A stretch of DNA of 64,000 bases. It comes from Pasteurella sp049941595 (lineage in GTDB: Bacteria; Pseudomonadota; Gammaproteobacteria; Enterobacterales; Pasteurellaceae). The stretch's first letter is position 1, and every line of letters begins with the position of its first letter. A program made the position numbers and the translations under genes. The stretch covers positions 248,001 through 312,000 of the forward strand of contig JBNFNA010000004.1 in assembly GCA_049941595.1 (NCBI GenBank), given 5' to 3'. Below are positions 18,204 through 27,609 of the stretch, piece by piece. Below the pieces are notes generated by a model. It searched no databases. It was not told the origin of the DNA and worked only from the letters and a program-made list of their open reading frames with translations.

Positions 18204-20381
18204 ATGGATATTTCAGAATTATTAGATGGGTTAAATGATAAACAGCGTGAGGCTGTTGCTGCACCGTTAGGTAATTATTTAGTGTTGGCGGGCGCTGGGA
18301 GTGGTAAAACTCGAGTATTAACTCATCGTATCGCGTGGTTAATTGCGGTTGAAGGCATTTCTGAAGGCAGCATTATGGCGGTAACCTTTACTAATAAAGC
18401 AGCTGCAGAAATGCGTCACCGTATTGAAAGTACACTTGCAAACCATTCCTCGCAACGTTTATTCGGGATGTGGGTAGGGACTTTCCATAGCATCGCTCAT
18501 CGTTTACTTCGCGCGCATCATCTCGATGCAAACCTCCCACAAGATTTCCAAATTTTAGATTCTGATGATCAACTTCGTTTAGTTAAACGCCTACTTAAAT
18601 TACACAATTTTGATGAAAAGGTATTTTTGCCAAAACAAGCCTGTTGGTACATCAACAATAAAAAAGATGATGGTTTAAGACCGAACCAAATTGATGATAA
18701 TAACGATAAACACGAACGTGAATGGATTAAAATTTATCAGATTTATCAAGACACTTGTGATCGTGCCGGTTTAGTGGATTTTGCTGAATTATTGTTACGT
18801 GCCTATGAGCTTTGGATCAAAAAGCCTGTAATTTTGCAACGTTATCAACAACGTTTCCAACATATTTTGGTCGACGAGTTTCAAGATACCAATAAAATTC
18901 AATATGCTTGGGTGAAATTGTTGGCCGGCGAGCAAGGCAAAGTAATGATCGTGGGTGATGACGATCAATCTATTTACGGCTGGCGTGGGGCGAAAATTGA
19001 AAATATTCAACGCTTTTTAGATGATTTCCCGAAAGCCGAAACTATTCGCTTAGAGCAAAATTATCGTTCAACAGGCAATATTCTTGAAAGTGCAAACCAT
19101 TTAATTGCTAATAATAGCAACCGTTTAGGTAAAAATCTGTGGACGGAAGGTGAAAAGGGCGATCCTGTTGGGATTTATGCGGCCTTTAATGAATTAGATG
19201 AAGCCTTATTTGTGGCTTCTCAGATCAAACAATGGATCGAAAATGGTGGCAAATTAAATGATTGTGCGGTGCTTTACCGTAGCAATAGCCAATCACGTGT
19301 GATTGAAGAAGCTTTGATTCGTTCACAAATTCCTTATCGTATTTATGGTGGTATGCGATTCTTCGAACGCCAAGAAATCAAAGATGCGTTGGCTTATCTG
19401 CGTTTAATTGCAAATCGAGATGATGATGCTGCATTTGAGCGTGTGATTAATACACCAGCTCGAGGCATTGGTGACCGCACGTTAGATATTTTGCGTAATT
19501 TAACACGTGAACGTTCCGTGACCTTATGGCAAGCCACACAATTAGCGATTCAGGAAAACTTGCTTACAGGTCGAGCGGCAACGGCTCTATTGCGCTTTAT
19601 GGAGCTTATTCATTCCTTACAACAAGACACCGCAGAAATGCCATTATTCGCACAAACGGATTTTGTGATTAAACATTCCGGTTTGTATGAAATGTATAAG
19701 CAAGAAAAAGGCGAGAAGGGCGAAGTGCGTATCGAAAACTTGGAAGAGCTAGTGACTGCGACAAAAGAGTTTGTGAAACCAGATGAAGCAGAAGAACTTT
19801 CTGATTTAACCGCATTTTTAACGCACGCCTCTTTAGAAGCGGGGGAAGAACAAGCCTCGCCACATCAAGAATATGTGGAGATGATGACATTGCACTCGGC
19901 AAAAGGTTTGGAGTTTCCTCGTGTATTTATAGTGGGGGTTGAAGAAGGGCTTTTCCCAAGTTTCCGTTCATTTGAAGAGCCGGGACGTTTGGAAGAAGAA
20001 CGTCGCCTCGCTTATGTGGGCATTACTCGTGCGAAACAAAAACTGACAATTTGTTATGCAGAAAGTCGCCGTTTATATGCAAAAGAAGAACGCCATTTGC
20101 CGTCACGTTTTATTGCCGAATTACCAGAGGAATGTATCCAAGAAATTCGTTTGCGTGGTACTGTGACGCGTGCAATAAACCAACAAAAGGTAGGTTCTGT
20201 CGCACCAGTATTATCTGATAACGAATGGAAAATGGGTCAAAAAGTGCTACACGCTAAATTTGGGCAAGGCACAATTATCAATGTGGAAGGTTCAGACAAC
20301 AATACCCGTTTACAAATTGCCTTCCAAAATCAAGGGATCAAATGGCTTATTGCACATTTAGCAAAACTGGAAAAAGTTTAG
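18204..20381 (+). CDS. uvrD: DNA helicase II UvrD
   Basis: Superfamily 1A 3'-5' helicase that unwinds DNA in methyl-directed mismatch repair and nucleotide excision repair. It has 725 residues, usual length. Walker A AGAGSGKT is at residues 29-36, motif Ia is TFTNKAAAEMR, motif II is DEFQDTN, motif III is GDDDQSIYGWRGA, and motif VI is YVGITRAKQKL. The C-terminal segment that contacts MutL/RNA polymerase is present (KVLHAKFGQGTI). It is a single-gene unit ending in an uptake-sequence terminator. Confidence 0.97.
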   Translation: MDISELLDGLNDKQREAVAAPLGNYLVLAGAGSGKTRVLTHRIAWLIAVEGISEGSIMAVTFTNKAAAEMRHRIESTLANHSSQRLFGMWVGTFHSIAHRLLRAHHLDANLPQDFQILDSDDQLRLVKRLLKLHNFDEKVFLPKQACWYINNKKDDGLRPNQIDDNNDKHEREWIKIYQIYQDTCDRAGLVDFAELLLRAYELWIKKPVILQRYQQRFQHILVDEFQDTNKIQYAWVKLLAGEQGKVMIVGDDDQSIYGWRGAKIENIQRFLDDFPKAETIRLEQNYRSTGNILESANHLIANNSNRLGKNLWTEGEKGDPVGIYAAFNELDEALFVASQIKQWIENGGKLNDCAVLYRSNSQSRVIEEALIRSQIPYRIYGGMRFFERQEIKDALAYLRLIANRDDDAAFERVINTPARGIGDRTLDILRNLTRERSVTLWQATQLAIQENLLTGRAATALLRFMELIHSLQQDTAEMPLFAQTDFVIKHSGLYEMYKQEKGEKGEVRIENLEELVTATKEFVKPDEAEELSDLTAFLTHASLEAGEEQASPHQEYVEMMTLHSAKGLEFPRVFIVGVEEGLFPSFRSFEEPGRLEEERRLAYVGITRAKQKLTICYAESRRLYAKEERHLPSRFIAELPEECIQEIRLRGTVTRAINQQKVGSVAPVLSDNEWKMGQKVLHAKFGQGTIINVEGSDNNTRLQIAFQNQGIKWLIAHLAKLEKV

Positions 20382-20418
20382 TGAGCCGATTAGATTTTCA
20401 ACCTTGAAAATTTTACTC

Positions 20419-20457
20419 AAAATGACCGCACTTTAGGCTGACCAAGTGCGGTCATTT
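20419..20457 (+). terminator. Inverted uptake-sequence terminator of uvrD
   Basis: ACCGCACTT (20425-20433) and AAGTGCGGT (20444-20452) sit in a longer 15-bp stem with AAAATG/CATTTT outer arms and then a T run. It is the best example here of uptake sequences doing a terminator's job. Confidence 0.85.
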
Positions 20458-20579
20458 TTTATGAATTTTTACGCGATTTGTTTTGTGGCAAATCATATTT
20501 TTACTTAATTCGCTCTTAAATAAAAATGGGAATTAGTATATCATATATCCCAATTTTTAATTCATAAAATACCAATTCT

Positions 20580-21983
20580 ATGGCGAAAAATACCTCAAGA
20601 AACACATCTCAATCTTTGGAGCAAATCGTTGTTCCACCACATTCTTTGGAAGCAGAACAATCGGTGTTAGGCGGTATTTTAATTCATCCTGCGCACTGGG
20701 ATAGCATCAGTGATATGCTCATTCCTGATGATTTTTATCTCGCTGGTCACCGCGTGATTTTCCAAGAAATGGAAAATTTGGTTAGGCAAGGTAAACCTAT
20801 CGATCTCATTAATATCTATGAATTTCTTCGTGAGAAAAATTTAAGTGAAGAAGTGGGTGGCTTTGCCTATTTAGCTGAACTATCAAAAAATACACCAAGT
20901 GTATCGAATATCGTATCTTATGCAGCGATCGTACGTGATCGTGCAATTTTACGTGATTTGATCGGTGTGAGTAATGAAGTGGCACAAAGTTGTTATAGCA
21001 CCAAAGGGATGGAAGTTAAGGATATTTTGGACGAAGCGGAGCGTAAAGTGTTTGCGATTTCAGAAAAACGCACAACCTCAAACGAAGGCCCGCAAAATAT
21101 CTGTGCGATTTTGGAAAAAACCATTGACCGCATTGAGCTGTTAAGCCAAACCGAAGGGCACAATGGTATTACGGGTGTAAGCACTGGCTTTGATGCCTTA
21201 GATAAAAAAACTGCGGGTTTACAGCCTTCTGATTTGATCATCGTGGCTGCCCGTCCGTCAATGGGTAAAACAACTTTTGCGATGAACTTGTGTGAAAATG
21301 CAGCATTAAAAAGTGATAAACCTGTTTTAGTATTCAGTTTAGAGATGCCAGCGGAACAAATTATGATGCGTTCTTTGGCGTCTTTATCACGTGTTGATCA
21401 AGTGAAAATCCGTACAGGGCAGGGGCTTGACCAAAGTGACTGGGCAAAAATTGGTAGTACAATGGGCATTTTTGCCAATAAACCGAATTTATATATTGAT
21501 GATTCTTCTGGTTTAACACCAACAGAGCTACGTTCACGTGCAAGACGTGTTTATCGAGAGCACGGCGGTTTGAGCTTAATTATGGTGGACTACTTACAAT
21601 TAATGCGTGCACCAGGATTTGCAGATAACCGTACTTTAGAGATCGCAGAAATTTCACGTTCTCTTAAAGCCTTAGCAAAAGAATTGGAAGTGCCGGTGAT
21701 TGCATTGTCACAGCTTAACCGTACTTTGGAAAACCGAGCAGATAAACGCCCAGTGAACTCAGACTTGCGTGAATCAGGATCTATTGAGCAAGATGCTGAC
21801 TTAATTATGTTTATTTATCGTGATGAAGTATATAACGATAATTCTGAAGATAAAGGCATTGCCGAAATTATCATTGGTAAGCAACGTAACGGTCCGATTG
21901 GACGTGTCAGACTTGCCTTTAGAGGTCAATATTCTCGCTTCGATAATTTAGCAGAACAAAGAGAAATGAGAGACGATTATTAA
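20580..21983 (+). CDS. dnaB: Replicative DNA helicase DnaB
   Basis: Hexameric 5'-3' helicase that opens the replication fork and recruits primase. It has 467 residues. The N-terminal domain (PHSLEAEQSVLGG) is followed by a linker and the RecA-like C-terminal domain. Walker A is ARPSMGKTTF, the Walker B region is IMVDYLQLM, and SQLNRTLENR...RPVNSDLRESGSIEQDAD is the family signature (shown in parts). No intein is present. The stop overlaps the alr start by one base (TAATG), so alr is translated from the same message. The ribosome site before dnaB itself is weak. Confidence 0.97.
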   Translation: MAKNTSRNTSQSLEQIVVPPHSLEAEQSVLGGILIHPAHWDSISDMLIPDDFYLAGHRVIFQEMENLVRQGKPIDLINIYEFLREKNLSEEVGGFAYLAELSKNTPSVSNIVSYAAIVRDRAILRDLIGVSNEVAQSCYSTKGMEVKDILDEAERKVFAISEKRTTSNEGPQNICAILEKTIDRIELLSQTEGHNGITGVSTGFDALDKKTAGLQPSDLIIVAARPSMGKTTFAMNLCENAALKSDKPVLVFSLEMPAEQIMMRSLASLSRVDQVKIRTGQGLDQSDWAKIGSTMGIFANKPNLYIDDSSGLTPTELRSRARRVYREHGGLSLIMVDYLQLMRAPGFADNRTLEIAEISRSLKALAKELEVPVIALSQLNRTLENRADKRPVNSDLRESGSIEQDADLIMFIYRDEVYNDNSEDKGIAEIIIGKQRNGPIGRVRLAFRGQYSRFDNLAEQREMRDDY

Positions 21984-23065
21984 TGAATATGAAACCCGCA
22001 ACAGCCAAAATTAGCTCTGTTGCATTAAAACACAACATTCAAACCATCAAACAAAAAGCACCACAAAGTAAAATCATCGCCGTTGTAAAAGCAAATGCCT
22101 ATGGACATGGCGTGGTTTTTGTTTCCTCCGCTTTGGAAGAATATGTGGATTGTTTTGGTGTTGCCCGCTTGGAAGAAGCACTCAGTTTACGTTCTAATGG
22201 CATTACCAAACCAATTTTGTTATTAGAAGGCTTTTTCTGCACTAAAGATTTACCGATTTTAGCGGTGAATAACATTCAAACCGTGGTGCATAACATTGAG
22301 CAATTACAAGCATTGCAAAGTGCTGACTTACCAAATACAATTAAGGTGTGGTTAAAAATTGATACGGGAATGCACCGATTAGGCGTAGATCTCTCTCAAG
22401 TCGATGAATTTTATCAAGCGTTAAAAAACTCTCCAAATGTCGATCCTAATATTGGTTTTGTGAGCCATTTCAGCCGTGCAGATGAAATTCATTCAGACTA
22501 TACCGCACTTCAGTTAAACCGTTTCTTGCAAGCGACCTCAGATAAAAAAGGCGAGCGTAGTATCGCTGCTTCAGGTGGTATCTTATTTTGGGAAGATTCG
22601 CATTTAGAGTGGATTCGCCCGGGTATTATTATGTATGGAATTGCCCCGATTAATGTGCCAGCACAAGAATATGATTTAACCCCAGTGATGACTTTAACTT
22701 CTTCGCTCATTTCAGTTAAAGCACATAAAAAAGGCGAGCCCGTAGGTTACGGTGGCGTTTGGGTGAGTGATAAAGACACGAAAATTGGTGTGGTTGCGAT
22801 CGGTTATGGTGATGGCTATCCGCGCGATATCCCAACCGGTACACCTGTTTATCTGAATGGCCGTCGTGTGCCAATCGTTGGTAAAGTTTCTATGGATATG
22901 CTCACTGTAGATTTAGGGCAAGACAGTCAAGATAAAGTGGGCGATGAAGTGATCTTATGGGGCAAAGATCTCCCGATTGAGGAAATTGCTGAGCTTAGTG
23001 GTGTGATTAGCTATGAGTTGATCACAAAGCTAACCCCACGAGTGCTCACAGAATATGTTGATTAA
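21983..23065 (+). CDS. alr: Alanine racemase, biosynthetic
   Basis: PLP enzyme that makes D-alanine for peptidoglycan. It has 360 residues, usual length. The PLP-binding lysine is K36 in VVKANAYGHG. The second catalytic residue is the tyrosine in GYGGVWVSDKDTKIG, and the C-terminal beta domain carries SMDMLTVDLG. It is coupled to dnaB by a one-base overlap, an arrangement also found in enteric bacteria. An uptake sequence lies inside at 22502-22510, and the gene ends in another uptake-sequence hairpin. Confidence 0.97.
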   Translation: MNMKPATAKISSVALKHNIQTIKQKAPQSKIIAVVKANAYGHGVVFVSSALEEYVDCFGVARLEEALSLRSNGITKPILLLEGFFCTKDLPILAVNNIQTVVHNIEQLQALQSADLPNTIKVWLKIDTGMHRLGVDLSQVDEFYQALKNSPNVDPNIGFVSHFSRADEIHSDYTALQLNRFLQATSDKKGERSIAASGGILFWEDSHLEWIRPGIIMYGIAPINVPAQEYDLTPVMTLTSSLISVKAHKKGEPVGYGGVWVSDKDTKIGVVAIGYGDGYPRDIPTGTPVYLNGRRVPIVGKVSMDMLTVDLGQDSQDKVGDEVILWGKDLPIEEIAELSGVISYELITKLTPRVLTEYVD

Positions 23066-23078
23066 GCATATTGTGATG

Positions 23079-23107
23079 AAAAGTGCGGTGAAATTGACCG
23101 CACTTTT
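23079..23107 (+). terminator. Inverted uptake-sequence terminator of dnaB-alr
   Basis: Perfect uptake sequences at 23081-23089 (plus) and 23097-23105 (minus) form an 11-bp stem AAAAGTGCGGT/ACCGCACTTTT with a 7-base loop. Confidence 0.8.
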
Positions 23108-23268
23108 CAATTTCTACCACATTTCCATGTCAATTCATCTCTTGAATTTTGCCGTAGCACTTCTCCCCCTTGTGTGAAATGGACAATTCCTTCATTAGTC
23201 AGAGTCAGTCAGAAAACGGGGATTGCACGTTGAAAGGGCGATCTGGGCGTGATGTTGTCTTTCTTCAT
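23107..23268 (-). pseudogene. Small open frame interrupted by TGA, unknown
   Basis: Reading on the minus strand from ATG 23268, behind AGGAAAG with five bases spacing, gives 19 codons (MKKDNITPRSPFQRAIPVF), then a TGA at 23209-23211. It continues in the same frame for 33 codons (including FTQGGEVLRQNSRDE) to TGA at 23107-23109. A short tandem of GTCAG repeats lies at the break (about 23196-23212). The frame is otherwise open and has a plausible ribosome site. I do not recognise a family and see no SelB-type hairpin after the TGA. It may be a decayed small gene or chance. The rest of the 412-base alr-pgi gap holds only AT-rich promoter-like sequence. Confidence 0.3.
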
Positions 23269-23477
23269 TTTTTCTTTCCTCGTGACTAAACAAAAAATCC
23301 CTCTCAACATGCCTATTCAGCTATTTACTGACAAAATGATGACATTTCTTAAATCTGAGTAAAATTAATGGATTTATCATGCTGAAACTTGTTCTGCCTC
23401 AAAGTTTAGCTCTTAACCTAAAAGGCAATTTGGTATATCATTTGCTAGAATTGGTATGATAAAAGAGGAAAACAGCA
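23269..23477 (+). promoter_or_regulatory. pgi upstream region
   Basis: No gene is seen. AATTTGGTAT and AATTGGTAT recur at about 23428 and 23449, and TATGAT at 23455-23460 could be a -10 element only 18 bases before the pgi ATG. AAAGAGGAAAAC is the ribosome binding site. The promoter call is weak. Confidence 0.35.
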
Positions 23478-25127
23478 ATGAAAAACGTCAATCCTACAAA
23501 AACACGTGCGTGGAAAGCATTAACAGAGCATCGTGATGCACAAAAAGTAGTAACGATTCAACAGCTTTTTGCACAAGAAAAGAATCGTTTTGCAGATTAT
23601 TCTTTACGCTTTGACGATCAACTTTTAGTGGATTATTCAAAAAACAATCTTACCCAAGAAACCTTAACGTTATTACGCCAGCTAGCCGAAGAATGTGCAT
23701 TGCCAGATGCCATTGAGGCGATGTTTAGCGGTGAAAAAATCAATCGAACTGAAAACCGAGCGGTATTGCATATCGCATTGCGTAATCAAGCCAATACACC
23801 TGTTTTGGTTGATGGACAAGATGTGATGCCGGATGTGAATGCGGTATTAGCAAAAATGAAAGCCTTCTGTCATCGAGTGATCTCAGGTGAATGGAAAGGT
23901 TATACCGGTAAAGCTATCACCGATGTGGTGAACATCGGCATTGGGGGGTCAGATTTAGGCCCTTATATGGTAACTGAAGCGTTACGTCCATATAAAAATC
24001 ACTTAAATATGCATTTCGTGTCTAACGTTGATGGCACACATATTGCTGAAGTCTTCAAAAAAGTGAATCCAGAAACCACCTTATTCCTCGTTGCATCAAA
24101 AACCTTTACCACACAAGAAACCATGACCAATGCGTTATCTGCACGTGAGTGGTTCTTAGACAGTGCTAAAGATGTGGCACAAGTGGCAAAACACTTCGTC
24201 GCACTATCTACCAATGCAAAAGCCGTGGCTGAATTTGGCATTGATACAGAAAATATGTTTGTTTTCTGGGATTGGGTAGGTGGTCGTTACTCATTATGGT
24301 CAGCCATTGGTCTTTCTATTGCATTATCAATCGGTTTTGAGAATTTTGAAGCTTTATCTGCGGGTGCTCATGCAATGGATAACCACTTCCGTTCAGCACC
24401 AATGGATCAAAATATCCCAATTACATTGGCATTGGTCGGCTTATGGAACACCACTTTCTTAGGTGCACAAACAGAAGCGATTTTACCTTATGACCAATAT
24501 TTACACCGTTTTGCGGCGTATTTCCAACAAGGTAATATGGAATCTAATGGTAAATATGTGGATCGTAATGGTGAGGTGATCGATAACTATCAAACTGGCC
24601 CAATTATTTGGGGTGAGCCAGGCACGAACGGTCAGCACGCGTTTTATCAATTAATTCACCAAGGCACAACATTAATCCCTTGTGATTTCATTGCACCAGC
24701 ACAAACACATAACCCATTAGCAGATCACCACCAAAAATTATTGTCTAACTTCTTTGCACAAACTGAAGCCTTAGCCTTTGGTAAAACCAAAGAAGAAGTG
24801 GAAGCCGAATTTGTGAAAGCAGGCAAATCTTTAAATGATGTGAAAGATGTTGTGCCATTTAAAGTGTTTACAGGTAACAAACCAACAAACTCTATTTTAG
24901 TGCCAAAAATCACGCCATTTACCTTAGGGTTATTAATTGCTATGTATGAACACAAAATTTTCGTACAAGGTATTCTTTTCAATATTTACAGTTTTGACCA
25001 ATGGGGTGTGGAATTAGGTAAGCAATTAGCGAACCGCATTTTACCTGAGTTATCAAGTGATGAGAAAATTGAAAGCCACGACAGTTCAACTAACGGCTTG
25101 ATCAATCAATATAAAGCTTGGAGATAA
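23478..25127 (+). CDS. pgi: Glucose-6-phosphate isomerase
   Basis: Interconverts glucose 6-phosphate and fructose 6-phosphate in glycolysis and gluconeogenesis. It has 549 residues, the same as E. coli Pgi. The family signatures are FVFWDWVGGRYSLWSAIGLS and FDQWGVELGKQLA. The phosphate-binding segment is NIGIGGSDLGPYM. The catalytic glutamate and histidine regions (QGNMESNGK, GTNGQHAFYQLIHQG) are intact. It is a monocistronic unit with a good hairpin terminator. Confidence 0.97.
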   Translation: MKNVNPTKTRAWKALTEHRDAQKVVTIQQLFAQEKNRFADYSLRFDDQLLVDYSKNNLTQETLTLLRQLAEECALPDAIEAMFSGEKINRTENRAVLHIALRNQANTPVLVDGQDVMPDVNAVLAKMKAFCHRVISGEWKGYTGKAITDVVNIGIGGSDLGPYMVTEALRPYKNHLNMHFVSNVDGTHIAEVFKKVNPETTLFLVASKTFTTQETMTNALSAREWFLDSAKDVAQVAKHFVALSTNAKAVAEFGIDTENMFVFWDWVGGRYSLWSAIGLSIALSIGFENFEALSAGAHAMDNHFRSAPMDQNIPITLALVGLWNTTFLGAQTEAILPYDQYLHRFAAYFQQGNMESNGKYVDRNGEVIDNYQTGPIIWGEPGTNGQHAFYQLIHQGTTLIPCDFIAPAQTHNPLADHHQKLLSNFFAQTEALAFGKTKEEVEAEFVKAGKSLNDVKDVVPFKVFTGNKPTNSILVPKITPFTLGLLIAMYEHKIFVQGILFNIYSFDQWGVELGKQLANRILPELSSDEKIESHDSSTNGLINQYKAWR

Positions 25128-25159
25128 AAGCGCGCTCTAAAAAACGCATTTTTTAATAT

Positions 25160-25196
25160 TGCACCTCAAGTGAAAACCATTTGAGGTGCATTTTTT
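25160..25196. terminator. Terminator between pgi and ppnN
   Basis: 10-bp stem TGCACCTCAA/TTGAGGTGCA (25160-25169 and 25181-25190), 11-base loop, then TTTTTT. The genes converge, so it may serve both. Confidence 0.85.
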
Positions 25197-25200
25197 AGGC

Positions 25201-26568
25201 TTATTTGACGAGTTCGTAGCAAGGTACGTAGTCAGTGCCATCTGGCAATTTCATACGATGTTGTTCGATAAAATCTTGTAAAACTTGATCGATTTTTTCC
25301 AGTAATTCCGCATCACCGTGTAGTTTGAATACCCCCAATTCTTCAATGCGATCTTGTGTTTCCGGTTTAATATTTCCTGCCACAATTCCTGAAAATGCAC
25401 GACGTAAATTAGCAATTAAATCCATTGTCGATTGGTTACGATGTAAATTCAGGTTCGCCATATTTTCGTGTGTTGGTGCAAATGGCATTTGGAAATCCAT
25501 TGGCACTTTTAAAGACCAATTGAAGGCATAAGAATCGCCAGTTTGATAGCGTTTTACTTTCACATCGTGCATTGCTTGGTTCATTTTACGAGCTACACTT
25601 TCAGGATCATCAATGATGATTTCATACAGCGAGCGAGCTTCTTCACCTAAAGTTTCACCAATAAAACGATCAATCGTTCTAAAGTAATCTTCACTTTCTT
25701 TTGGACCTGTCAGAATGAGCGGTAATGGTTGATCTTTGTTTTCTTCTGCTAATTTAATGCCAAGAATATAAAGCAGTTCTTCAAATGTGCCCGGACCACC
25801 TGGGAAAATGATAATCCCGTGCCCGATACGCACAAAGGCTTCAAGACGTTTTTCAATATCCGGCATAATAATCAATTCATTGACGATCGGGTTTGGTGGC
25901 TCTGATGCAATAATTGATGGTTCTGTAATCCCAATAAAACGGCTTTTCTCGTAACGTTGGCTGGCGTGTCCAATGGCGGCACCTTTCATTGGTGCTTCCA
26001 TTACACCCGGTCCACAGCCTGTAATAATATTGAGTTCACGGTAGCCGAGTTCTGTGCCCACTGCACGGCAATATTGGTATTCCACTTGATTAATCGAGTG
26101 ACCACCCCAACAGACGATTAAATTCGGATGTGTTCCCACTGGCAAAGCCTTCGCATTACGTAAAATTGAGAATACAAAGTTAGTAATGTGTTTGCTGTCT
26201 TGAATATTACAAGGATTAATACGTTGGTTTAGCACGTTAACGAATAAAATATCACGCAATACGGCAAACAAATGATATTGAATATTGCGAATAATGCGAT
26301 CGTCCACAAACGCATCTTCTGGTGGGTTATGTAATTCCAACGAAACGCCTCGCTCCCTTGCTACCAAGTGAATATCAAAATCAGGGTATTTATTCAGTAA
26401 CGCACGGCTGTCGTCTGTTACTGCACCCGAATTTAACACTGCCAGTGAGCAGTTGCGATAAAGGGTATAGAGTTTACTTTTTGCTTTTTTCGTCAGTAAT
26501 TCAACTTCCAAATGGGAAAGTTGATCCATACTCCCGCGAGGGTTGACGTAGTGGATATTTTTGCTCAT
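25201..26568 (-). CDS. ppnN: Pyrimidine/purine nucleotide 5'-monophosphate nucleosidase PpnN
   Basis: PpnN (YgdH) splits nucleoside monophosphates to base and ribose 5-phosphate and is tuned by (p)ppGpp in E. coli. It has 455 residues, normal length. The LOG/lysine-decarboxylase-like core carries GGHSINQVEY, GCGPGVMEAPMKGA and the PGGPGTFEELLYILG motif. The conserved N- and C-terminal extensions specific to PpnN flank it. It lies 9 bases downstream of queF on the same strand and is probably co-transcribed. Confidence 0.93.
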   Translation of the reverse strand: MSKNIHYVNPRGSMDQLSHLEVELLTKKAKSKLYTLYRNCSLAVLNSGAVTDDSRALLNKYPDFDIHLVARERGVSLELHNPPEDAFVDDRIIRNIQYHLFAVLRDILFVNVLNQRINPCNIQDSKHITNFVFSILRNAKALPVGTHPNLIVCWGGHSINQVEYQYCRAVGTELGYRELNIITGCGPGVMEAPMKGAAIGHASQRYEKSRFIGITEPSIIASEPPNPIVNELIIMPDIEKRLEAFVRIGHGIIIFPGGPGTFEELLYILGIKLAEENKDQPLPLILTGPKESEDYFRTIDRFIGETLGEEARSLYEIIIDDPESVARKMNQAMHDVKVKRYQTGDSYAFNWSLKVPMDFQMPFAPTHENMANLNLHRNQSTMDLIANLRRAFSGIVAGNIKPETQDRIEELGVFKLHGDAELLEKIDQVLQDFIEQHRMKLPDGTDYVPCYELVK

Positions 26569-26577
26569 TGCAATCTC

Positions 26578-27417
26578 CTATTGACGAGCCAAACGCTGAT
26601 TGCTTGGAATGGTTTCAAAGTTAGAACGAAACGGATTAATGTCTAAGCCGCCACGTCTTGTGTAGCGTGCATACACGGTCAATTTTTCTGGGCTAGCAAA
26701 ACGCATTAAATCACAGAAAATACGCTCTACACATTGTTCGTGGAATTCATTGTGCTGACGGAAAGAAATCAAATAGCGAAGCAGTTTTTCACGATCAATT
26801 TGCTTACCTACGTAATGAATTTGCACACTTCCCCAGTCAGGTTGTTGAGTAATTAAACAGTTTGATTTTAATAAGTGGCTCACTAGATTTTCTTCAACGA
26901 CCTGTTCTGAAACACAGTTTTGCAGGATATTAGCATCGAATTCATAGCTTGCAATTTCAATATCTTGTTCATCAATACAAATGCCTGCTAGCTCTGCGAT
27001 AGGTTCAGCACAATATTTTGATAAAGAATGTAATGCCACTTTTACATTGCCTTGCGCACATTGTGCAAGATCTTCTGCTAAAGTGCGTTCAACTTCAGCA
27101 AAACTGTCAAATTTGGTTTGGTTAAAGCTGTTTAAATACAGTTTAAAACTTTTCGATTCAATTAAATTTTGGCTGCAAAAATCAATTTCTACATCAGCAA
27201 TCGCCACTTGTGGCACGCCTTTTGGATTTAACCACGAGATTTCATAAGCTGTCCAAATATCAGCACCTTGATTAAATGGTTGTTGTTCAGTAATGCCTAA
27301 TCCATCACGGTTGAGTTTGCGAGGGACGGGTTGTAGTAAAGTGCGGTCATAATTTGACACATATTGCGTTTGTTGTCCGAGTGTAAGTTTGTTTAAACTA
27401 TCGTCTTGATAGTGCAT
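26578..27417 (-). CDS. queF: NADPH-dependent 7-cyano-7-deazaguanine reductase QueF
   Basis: Reduces preQ0 to preQ1 in the synthesis of queuosine, the modified base of several tRNA anticodons. ATG 27417 gives 279 residues (E. coli 282). An upstream ATG at 27435 would overlap its own AAGGA site, which is correctly spaced for 27417. This is the long, two-domain (YqcD-type) form. The substrate motif ESKSFKLYLNSFNQTKF is present, and the catalytic cysteine is in SNCLITQQPDWGS. The C-terminal ARYTRRGGLDINPFRS is highly conserved. An uptake sequence lies at 27339-27347. Confidence 0.95.
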   Translation of the reverse strand: MHYQDDSLNKLTLGQQTQYVSNYDRTLLQPVPRKLNRDGLGITEQQPFNQGADIWTAYEISWLNPKGVPQVAIADVEIDFCSQNLIESKSFKLYLNSFNQTKFDSFAEVERTLAEDLAQCAQGNVKVALHSLSKYCAEPIAELAGICIDEQDIEIASYEFDANILQNCVSEQVVEENLVSHLLKSNCLITQQPDWGSVQIHYVGKQIDREKLLRYLISFRQHNEFHEQCVERIFCDLMRFASPEKLTVYARYTRRGGLDINPFRSNFETIPSNQRLARQ

Positions 27418-27440
27418 ATTATTTTGTCCTTTCATATTAA

Positions 27441-27580
27441 ATTCTCAGGATTTTGCCTGAGGGCGACTTACTTTCTTTTGGCGATAAAAGTAGTGATTAA
27501 GAAAATAAGCAAAGAAAACAACCCCTGATTTTTCTCTCACATTTGTGCAGCAAGCTAAAAAATCAGGGGATTACGTATAA
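27441..27580. repeat. Inverted-repeat-rich spacer before queF
   Basis: Two inverted repeats fill the 192-base gap. CTCAGG/CCTGAG with a 6-base loop lies at 27444-27461, just before the queF ribosome site. CCCCTGATTTTT (27522-27533) pairs with its perfect complement at 27558-27569 across 24 bases. Between them, GCGACTTACTTTCTTTTGGC followed by GAAAATAAGCAAAGAAAA looks like a degraded copy of a dispersed palindromic element seen in several proteobacteria. It could be a mobile-element scar or a leader/terminator; I cannot decide from one copy. Confidence 0.5.
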
Positions 27581-27609
27581 TTTAACGTCATTTTTTTCAC
27601 AAAAATGCG

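Noticed and set aside
27418..27475. PreQ1 riboswitch before queF
   Set aside because: The only stem (CTCAGG/CCTGAG) has a 6-base loop, too short for the preQ1-I pseudoknot, and there is no matching A-rich tail partner.
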